DNA from: an uncultured Oscillospiraceae bacterium
GTDB lineage: Bacteria; Bacillota; Clostridia; UBA1212; UBA1255
DNA length: 10,707 bases
Assembly (NCBI GenBank): GCA_902462635.1
Contig: CABQCN010000018.1
Span: forward strand, 1 to 10,707
Direction of reading: 5' to 3'
Below the pieces are notes generated by a model. That model was given only the letters and a program-made list of their open reading frames with translations, ran no database searches and had not been told where the DNA came from. The position numbers and the translations under genes were made by a program. Below are positions 6,386 to 10,707 of this stretch, in pieces (the first letter of the stretch is position 1; each line of letters begins with the position of its first letter).

Positions 6386-7770
6386 TGCTGTGGGAATATC
6401 TGAAAGAAAAGATGCTTTCTCGTCCTTCCGGTAAAATCAGGGAGGGCGGCGCGCAGATTACTTATGAAGAAGCCGTGGTTTTTGCGGAAACGTTCCGCAA
6501 AAAATTAACAGTGCCCTGCTGCGCCGTACTGTGCCAGTCGGAACTCGCCGCAGCGCTTGCGATCCTGAGCTGTTTTGCAGCCGGCGTTACAGCAGTGCCC
6601 CTTTCTTTCCGCTACGGCGATGCGCACTGTAGAAAGATTTTACGTAAAATCCGTCCGGATGCGATGATCACGGATGTCGGCGGCGAGCTGCATGTCCTGA
6701 AGGTCTGCGCGCCGGAAGAACAGGGCGCTGCGGAAGAACTGCGGCCTGCAGTAATTCTATGTACCTCGGGAACGACGGGAGAGCCGAAAGGCGTCATGCT
6801 GAGCGAAGAGAATATATTTACGAATCTTCTGGATATCGGCGGGTATTTTAAAATCGATAAAACGGACCGGATTCTCATCTGCAGGCCGCTATATCACTGC
6901 GCCGTACTGACAGGCGAATTCCTGGTGTCTCTCGTGAAAGGTCTCGATATTTTCTTTGTATCGGAGAAATTCGACCCCGTGAATATCTTGAAAAGGATAA
7001 AGGAAGAACGGATCAGCGTTTTCTGTGGCACACCGTCCCTGCTGCGAATGCTTTGCCGGTTCTCCGGGGTCGGCGGATGCTTCTCCTTGGTCCGTCACGT
7101 TGCGGTGAGCGGAGAAGCCATGGGGAAAGTCTGCGCCGAAATGATCGCGAAGACGTTTTACAATGCGTATATCTATCATGTTTACGGCCTGACGGAGGCT
7201 TCGCCGCGCGTGGCGTACCTGCCGCCCGCGTATTTCGAGGCGCTGCCGGAATATGCCGGACTGCCGCTTTCGTCCGTGAAGCTCAAAGTCGTCGACGACG
7301 CGGGAAGGACGCTTCCCGCCGGGACGGAAGGGGAACTCTGCGTGAAAGGGAAAAGCGTGATGATGGGATATTACCGCGATCCGGAGCTGACGGCGCAGGC
7401 GCTGGACAGCGACGGATGGCTCCATACGGGCGATCTCGCATCTATCCGGGAAAACGGGTTTCTCAAAATCAAAGGCCGCAAGGACAATATGATCATCCGC
7501 GCGGGTATGAATATCTACCCGCAGGAAATTGAAAACGCGCTTCGTACGGATCGCAGGACGCGCGACGTGCTGGCGTACGGAATTGCGGATGCGATGAGCG
7601 GCCAGAAAATCGGTTTGAAAATTACCGGCGATTTCCGGAATAAAAACGAAGTTTTGCAGGCTTGCCGGCAGACGCTGCCGCCGCACGCGATTCCGTCGGT
7701 GATCGAGATTGTGGACGAATTGCCGAGAAATGCTTCGGGAAAGGTGATCAGAAATGGGAAAACACGATGA
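6385..7770 (+). CDS. ANL-superfamily adenylate-forming ligase (acyl-ACP/acyl-CoA synthetase-like)
   Basis: A 461-residue adenylating enzyme that activates a carboxylate with ATP and passes it to a thiol, here most likely the neighbouring ACP. Core motifs are intact: TSGTTGEPKG (127-136, ATP phosphate loop), YGLTE (267-271), GWLHTGD (344-350, ribose-binding Asp350), GRKDNMI (364-370, hinge to the C-terminal domain) and the catalytic Lys453 in SGK. It is on the short side for the family, mainly in the N-terminal domain. The ATG overlaps the previous stop codon by one base behind a GGAGGGAG, so translation is coupled. The substrate cannot be deduced: fatty, hydroxy, aromatic or amino acids are all possible. 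Confidence 0.87.
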   Translation: MLWEYLKEKMLSRPSGKIREGGAQITYEEAVVFAETFRKKLTVPCCAVLCQSELAAALAILSCFAAGVTAVPLSFRYGDAHCRKILRKIRPDAMITDVGGELHVLKVCAPEEQGAAEELRPAVILCTSGTTGEPKGVMLSEENIFTNLLDIGGYFKIDKTDRILICRPLYHCAVLTGEFLVSLVKGLDIFFVSEKFDPVNILKRIKEERISVFCGTPSLLRMLCRFSGVGGCFSLVRHVAVSGEAMGKVCAEMIAKTFYNAYIYHVYGLTEASPRVAYLPPAYFEALPEYAGLPLSSVKLKVVDDAGRTLPAGTEGELCVKGKSVMMGYYRDPELTAQALDSDGWLHTGDLASIRENGFLKIKGRKDNMIIRAGMNIYPQEIENALRTDRRTRDVLAYGIADAMSGQKIGLKITGDFRNKNEVLQACRQTLPPHAIPSVIEIVDELPRNASGKVIRNGKTR

Positions 7771-8332
7771 GTACGAATATAAAATGATACTGACGGAAGA
7801 AGAATACGAAACGGTCCGCCAATGGGCGGAAGCAAATTATTTTACCGTGATGCGCAGCTTCGTACAATTAAATTATTACTATGACACACCGTCCTTTTTC
7901 TTCCGGGAACGGGGAACGACGCTGCGCGTCCGCCAATCGGGCGCCTCCTTGAAAGGCACGGTCAAAAAGCACGCAGAAGGCGGCGCGGCCTGCCGCAGCA
8001 AAGAAAAAGCATTTCCGGCGGCGCGCTTGCCGCTGCAGATCGCATATAAAAATGAAATTGCCAACCTGCAGGGCGTACTGGTGACGGAACGAATCGAGAT
8101 TCCTTTGCGGAAAAAATTATTTCTGATGCTGGACCGCAGCAGTTACCTGGGACGTATCGATTATGAACTGGAACTGGAGTTCCCGCGCGGCGGCCGTAAC
8201 ATGGCGGAACAATTTGCCGGGGAGCTGTCACGCACGATTCGGGACAAACCGCGCGTCAGCAAATCAGAGCGATTTTTCCGTGCGCTCGGCGAGATGGAAA
8301 ACGGCGGGATTGAAAAGATACAGAGGAGATGA
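7754..8332 (+). CDS. CYTH-domain (triphosphate tunnel) protein, YjbK-like
   Basis: A 192-residue protein with the CYTH signature near its start, E6-Y-E8-Y-K10 (ExExK). YYYDTP (41-46), TLRVRQ (56-61), an EK pair at 84-85, ERIEIP (112-117) and IDYELELEF (135-143) then build the acidic and basic lining of the tunnel, and SKSERF (169-174) closes it. This family binds triphosphates with divalent metals; known members hydrolyse thiamine triphosphate, inorganic triphosphate or nucleoside triphosphates. The start overlaps the ligase gene by 17 bases and the stop is four bases before the phosphoesterase start. In this operon the likely substrate is a triphosphate or polyphosphate made or used by the nucleotidyltransferase and kinase, which is inference. 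Confidence 0.85.
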   Translation: MGKHDEYEYKMILTEEEYETVRQWAEANYFTVMRSFVQLNYYYDTPSFFFRERGTTLRVRQSGASLKGTVKKHAEGGAACRSKEKAFPAARLPLQIAYKNEIANLQGVLVTERIEIPLRKKLFLMLDRSSYLGRIDYELELEFPRGGRNMAEQFAGELSRTIRDKPRVSKSERFFRALGEMENGGIEKIQRR

Positions 8333-8336
8333 GATT

Positions 8337-9239
8337 ATGGAAATACTGCTTTTATTGGTATCGGAAATAACGATTGTTGCCATGAGTGTTATCGCAACGA
8401 TACTGTTTTGCTTTATTGTAAAGAACACGGGAAAAGAGAATCCGCGTATTGTCTATTACGATGACGGAAAGCCTTCCCGGTTCTATATAACCGGGGACAA
8501 GCATCGGAATTTTACGAGTGTCAAGGAATTTTGCCGCGATATGCAGACAAAAAGAAGAGACGTACTGATTGTTCTCGGTGATGCGGGCTTCAATTATTAT
8601 GATGATGCGCGGGATGACGAATTGAAAGCCGAAATTGCGGCTTTGCCGATTACGCTGTTCTGTCTGCACGGCAATAAGGAAAACCGCCCGCAGAACGTCG
8701 GTACATACGGAATCCGTAATTTCTGTGACGGCAAGGTCTATTATGAACCGCGCTTCCCGAATATCCTGTTTGCCATAGACGGAGAAGAATATCTCTTCGA
8801 AGGCCGCAAGTACCTGGCCGTGGGCGGCGCGCACAGCGTAGATAAAATAAAATGTTTTACGGAAGGGGATCCGTTCTGGGAGGATGAGATGCCGGACGAT
8901 TCTGTCAAGGCGGCTGTCGAAGCGCGCCTTGCGGAAGAAAATAACGCAATTTACGGCATAATGACGCATACCTGCCCGCTGAAATACCTGCCGGCGGAGA
9001 TGTTTCTGTCTACGAGGCAAAACGCCGCAAGGAAGCGCAAGACGCGGAATGGCAAAAACAAAAAAAGCTTTCAACCGGATATTGACCGCAGCACTGAAGC
9101 GTGGCTTGGCCGCCTGGAAGAAAAAATCGATTATACCGTATGGTATTGCGGTCATTACCATATCGACAAGGAAATCGATAAAGTCCGTATGCTGTGCGAC
9201 GCGATCCGTCCGCTGCATACCGACCCGGATTGCGGCTGA
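8337..9239 (+). CDS. Membrane-tethered calcineurin-like metallophosphoesterase with altered GNHE motif
   Basis: A 300-residue protein with an N-terminal membrane helix (about residues 3-28) followed by a calcineurin-like phosphoesterase domain on the cytoplasmic side. Metal-site motifs appear in order: GDKH (53-56, Asp54/His56), LGDAG (80-84, Asp82), GNKE (112-115), MTH (209-211) and CGHYH (271-275). The third motif is normally GNHE/GNHD, and its His, important for catalysis in this superfamily, is Lys114 here. The C-terminal STEAWLGRLEEK and YTVWYCGHYHIDK pieces fit a Firmicutes/phage phosphoesterase subfamily. A strong AGAGGAG (8322-8328) sets the start at 8337, although the frame is open further upstream inside the CYTH gene. 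It is the last gene of the operon. Confidence 0.82.
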   Translation: MEILLLLVSEITIVAMSVIATILFCFIVKNTGKENPRIVYYDDGKPSRFYITGDKHRNFTSVKEFCRDMQTKRRDVLIVLGDAGFNYYDDARDDELKAEIAALPITLFCLHGNKENRPQNVGTYGIRNFCDGKVYYEPRFPNILFAIDGEEYLFEGRKYLAVGGAHSVDKIKCFTEGDPFWEDEMPDDSVKAAVEARLAEENNAIYGIMTHTCPLKYLPAEMFLSTRQNAARKRKTRNGKNKKSFQPDIDRSTEAWLGRLEEKIDYTVWYCGHYHIDKEIDKVRMLCDAIRPLHTDPDCG

Positions 9240-9291
9240 CAAAAACGCCGGTTTATTTGCGAAGTTTTTACCGGATAAGGAAGTGGAAACA

Positions 9292-9666
9292 GTGAAAGAA
9301 AGCGAAACCAGACGTAAGCAGATCATGAATCTTCTTTGCTTGCGCAGGCATGACACGATTCCGAATTTGGCTTTCGAACTCAATGTTTCGGTAAGAACGA
9401 TACAAAGAGACATCGAACGGCTCAGCGTTACGGAACCGATATACACGATACCGGGCCGGCATACCGGCGGCGTGTATTTGGTGGAGGGATATCCCTCCAG
9501 ATTGTATATGTCCTCTGACGAATCCTCCGTACTGGAAAAATTTTTCCAAGTTGCGGAGCAGAAGCAGGTGGACGCGTGGACGAAAGAAGATTTAAAAGCG
9601 CTTAAAAATATTATCCTGAAGTATTCGAAACCAATAAAAAAAGCGCAGAACAGGGAAAGGAGGTGA
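9292..9666 (+). CDS. HTH (HTH_11/YafY-like) transcriptional regulator, short
   Basis: A 124-residue protein with an N-terminal winged helix-turn-helix: TRRKQIMNLLCLRRHDTIPN leads into helices LAFELNVSVRTIQRDIERLS (about residues 6-45), followed by a wing (YTIPGRHTGGVYLVEG). This matches HTH_11 domains of DeoR/YafY-type regulators. The WYL ligand domain of full YafY proteins is absent; the rest is a helical tail ending KKAQNRERR, so this is either a minimal regulator or a stand-alone DNA-binding subunit. The frame is open from 9049 inside the phosphoesterase gene, but a GTG at 9292 preceded by AAGGAAG (9277-9283) is the best start; a GTG at 9283 is possible. It may regulate the operon or the disrupted gene behind it. 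Confidence 0.72.
   Translation: MKESETRRKQIMNLLCLRRHDTIPNLAFELNVSVRTIQRDIERLSVTEPIYTIPGRHTGGVYLVEGYPSRLYMSSDESSVLEKFFQVAEQKQVDAWTKEDLKALKNIILKYSKPIKKAQNRERR
9656..9666 (+). promoter_or_regulatory. Full-length Shine-Dalgarno before an apparent ATT start
   Basis: AAAGGAGGTGA is an uninterrupted match to the anti-Shine-Dalgarno end of 16S rRNA and overlaps the stop codon of the regulator gene. The frame it should serve begins with ATT (9670-9672), three bases after the element; measured from GGAGG the spacing is about 6. No ATG, GTG or TTG lies at a workable distance in that frame. Confidence 0.65.
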
Positions 9667-9669
9667 AAA

Positions 9670-9951
9670 ATTATACGAAATGCAATCATAGAGAGCATCA
9701 AAGCACTTAGAGAAAACAGGCCGCTGTTTGTGGACCGGAGAAATACGAACCGCTATAAAGTGATTGCGGCGGAAGAAGACGGCAGCAAAACCGCGTATTG
9801 CTTTGCGGCGCCGGTGTATACCGCGGACGGCCGTCTGCTCGACCTGCAGTTCCGCCGAAGCGGGATGGGATACCGCGCTGAGGGCAGCAGCTGTGAAATC
9901 AGCATCGAAGGGGATATTACTACGACAGCGAAACGGGACTGTACTATCTGA
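9670..9951 (+). pseudogene. Truncated unknown gene with ATT start, interrupted by Rhs sequence
   Basis: Reading from the ATT at 9670 gives 93 residues: a start like (M)IRNAIIESIKALRENRP, then NTNRYKVIAAEEDGSKTAY and CFAAPVYTADGRLLDLQF, a strand-rich segment I do not recognise. The first ATG in frame is only at 9868, so an ATG start would lose most of it; a GTG at 9730 gives 73 residues but has no ribosome binding site, while the ATT has an ideal one. The natural sequence seems to run to about residue 80 (EISIEGDI). From there the DNA is an Rhs core read out of frame, and the protein ends a few residues later. I interpret it as the 5' part of a larger gene cut by recombination. Its function is unknown. 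Confidence 0.55.
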
Positions 9952-10148
9952 ATGCAGGATATTACGATCCGGAAGCCGGCAGATTCATCAGCCCGGATGA
10001 ACCAAATTACCTGGATCCGCAAGTACTGACCAGCCTGAGTCTATACGCGTACTGCCTGAACAATCCGGTCATGTATACGGATCGTACCGGGACTTCTCCG
10101 AAACGGTGCGATTTTCTGCCTTGCACCGGGCGCATAGAGTTCTATTAG
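9897..10148 (+). pseudogene. Rhs repeat-associated core, C-terminal fragment
   Basis: In the frame starting at 9897, with no start codon, the translation contains RGYYYDSETGLYYLNAGYYD, then PEAGRFISPDEPNY, LYAYCLNNPVMYTDRTG and a stop. This is the hallmark end of the RHS repeat-associated core of polymorphic toxin shells: the YD repeat, the GRF(I/W)S.D motif and the NP..YTDPTG junction, here with DRTG. In an intact protein the thousands of bases of shell come before it and a variable toxin domain after it. Here the shell is missing, and after the junction only about 15 unrelated residues remain. It overlaps the preceding truncated gene in a different frame and has no ribosome binding site of its own, so it is probably not translated. 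Confidence 0.85.
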
Positions 10149-10219
10149 GCGGAAAAATTTATGACGGTATTCGCTTTTCTAAAATTGCCAAACAAGGTAT
10201 AATAAGCTGCTTATTATAA
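10001..10219 (+). pseudogene. Possible frameshifted toxin-tip remnant
   Basis: A second frame, open from 10001 to a TAA at 10217-10219, has no start codon. After the Rhs junction it reads RDFSETVRFSALHRAHRVLL, then GGKIYDGIRFSKIAKQGIIS. It looks more protein-like than the Rhs frame, which stops at 10148, and may be the decayed start of the variable toxin domain reached by a frameshift. There is no recognisable toxin family, so this is weak. Confidence 0.3.
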
Positions 10220-10220
10220 T
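10198..10220. promoter_or_regulatory. 21-bp perfect palindrome with two TATAAT boxes
   Basis: TATAATAAGC-T-GCTTATTATA (10198-10218) is a perfect 10-bp inverted repeat about a single base. It carries TATAAT at 10198-10203, and a second TATAAT at 10215-10220 runs over its right end. Neither has a good -35 (TTTTCT at 10175-10180 is the best). A GGAGGGAGGGG (10221-10231) and a six-codon ATG ORF (10234-10254, MRDLLK) follow. It could be an operator-promoter for the downstream small gene, or an AT-rich hairpin. Confidence 0.4.
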
Positions 10221-10383
10221 GGAGGGAGGGGATATGAGAGACTTGCTAAAATAGCGCCCGATTTGACCGCGCGGCAATGTCATGAAACAGAACGGGGGAA
10301 TTGTTGATTTCGGGGGAGCGCTAACGGGTTCTTATGCGCAAGAAGTGGCAGTATTGATTCAAAGAAGGGAAGGGAACGGAAAC

Positions 10384-10689
10384 ATGTTTCAATCAGATTA
10401 TCGTAGATTTGCTGAAGATTTTGCTTTTTTAGAAAAGTATGGATTCCATTTTTCCCATGACGAGCATCATAATGTAATGCCCTCGGTGGTGTTTACGAAC
10501 GGCGTACAAAGCATACAAATTGGTATGCATTACGAGGATAAAAAAATGTTTGTTATTTTGTACAATCATCCAAGGCAGGTGCTGGGAGAAAATCTTTTAG
10601 ATTCTGTCAAGCTTGATGGAACTTCTTATCGGGAACAGCGTCAGCAAGTTATTGAATATCTTGATGCATATGCTACGATGAATTTTTAA
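10384..10689 (+). CDS. Small acidic protein, candidate orphan immunity protein
   Basis: A 101-residue, charged, probably cytosolic protein starting MFQSDYRRFAEDFAFLEKYG. It has a central strand-rich part (HNVMPSVVFTNGVQSIQIGM, KKMFVILYNHP) and a helical end, a layout common in small immunity proteins. Its DNA is visibly AT-richer than the rest of the window, typical of exchanged toxin/immunity cassettes, and it sits directly behind an Rhs core fragment, the normal immunity position. The frame is open from an ATG at 10282, but that start has no ribosome binding site, while 10384 follows a purine-rich AAGGGAAGGGAA. The upstream 34 codons may be toxin remnant. I do not recognise a named immunity family, so the role is inferred from position only. 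Confidence 0.6.
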   Translation: MFQSDYRRFAEDFAFLEKYGFHFSHDEHHNVMPSVVFTNGVQSIQIGMHYEDKKMFVILYNHPRQVLGENLLDSVKLDGTSYREQRQQVIEYLDAYATMNF

Positions 10690-10707
10690 GCAATGTCTGG
10701 CAGTGAA

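Larger units (their letters stand above)
3409..9239 (+). other. Seven-gene operon: candidate acyl-transfer and nucleotide-chemistry cluster
   Basis: Seven genes run in one direction with overlaps of 23, 25, 1 and 17 bases and gaps of 1 and 4 bases. The order is nucleotidyltransferase, kinase, ACP, BtrH-like protein, ANL ligase, CYTH protein, phosphoesterase. A terminator lies upstream and there is a candidate promoter at 3262-3267. The set pairs carboxylate activation and carrier chemistry with nucleotide and phosphate chemistry. No megasynthase, precursor peptide, transporter or phosphopantetheinyl transferase is seen. Confidence 0.7.

Noticed and set aside
6889..7686. A 265-codon - strand open frame opposite the ANL ligase
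   Set aside because: It is opposite the strongest motif block of the ligase and is explained by codon-complement bias.
5384..7770. NRPS or PKS cluster
   Set aside because: There is a single free ACP and a single ANL enzyme, with no condensation, ketosynthase or thioesterase domain. Calling it an NRPS/PKS would overstate the evidence.
8352..9701. A 449-codon open frame on the - strand antisense to the phosphoesterase and regulator
   Set aside because: It lies fully opposite genes with clear domain motifs, has no motif or plausible ribosome binding site of its own, and its translation looks like a complement shadow.
9868..9951. The truncated gene read as a complete small protein from GTG 9730 or ATG 9868
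   Set aside because: Those starts lack ribosome binding sites and the C-terminal residues are Rhs DNA read out of frame; truncation explains it better.

Overview
The window looks like chromosome of a Gram-positive Clostridia-type (Firmicutes) bacterium, probably gut-associated. Strong AGGAGG-type ribosome binding sites, a Firmicutes-style LexA, an MntP exporter, a membrane-anchored DUF4038-like glycoside hydrolase, a YjbK-like CYTH protein and an Rhs/polymorphic-toxin remnant all fit, at roughly 50% GC. This assignment is inference from gene content; no rRNA, tRNA or CRISPR array is visible. Every gene I support is on the + strand.

Layout. (1) 1-1285: the 3' end of a surface glycoside hydrolase (DUF4038/apiosidase-like), then mntP (manganese export). 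(2) 1331-2137: a free-standing short-chain dehydrogenase behind an extended -10 promoter. (3) 2190-3068: a near-consensus promoter, a perfect palindrome, a LexA-type self-cleaving repressor with a Cys-Gly cleavage site, and a 59-residue zinc-ribbon microprotein. (4) 3069-3408: 340 noncoding bases with several hairpins, a strong intrinsic terminator ending near 3221, a 12-bp perfect palindrome and a TATAAT box that probably starts the next operon.

(5) 3409-9239: a seven-gene operon-like run with overlaps or very small gaps. In order it encodes an NTP_transf_5-type nucleotidyltransferase, a thymidylate-kinase-like P-loop kinase, an acyl carrier protein, a C39-like/BtrH-like putative acyl-transfer protein, an ANL-superfamily adenylating enzyme, a CYTH triphosphate-tunnel protein and a membrane-tethered calcineurin-like phosphoesterase. 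The plausible logic is that the ANL enzyme loads an acyl or amino-acyl group on the carrier protein and the BtrH-like protein passes it to an acceptor. The nucleotidyltransferase, kinase, CYTH protein and phosphoesterase would add, transfer or remove phosphates or nucleotides. No PKS/NRPS module, precursor peptide or transporter is visible. I do not recognise this exact combination as a described pathway, and it is the best candidate here for an undescribed system.

(6) 9292-10707: an HTH regulator, then a truncated gene that seems to use an ATT start behind a full-length Shine-Dalgarno, fused out of frame to the C-terminal end of an Rhs core. After it come degenerate AT-richer sequence, a palindrome overlapping a TATAAT box, and an orphan roughly 101-residue protein that could be the immunity gene of the lost toxin. 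This right end has clearly been rearranged.
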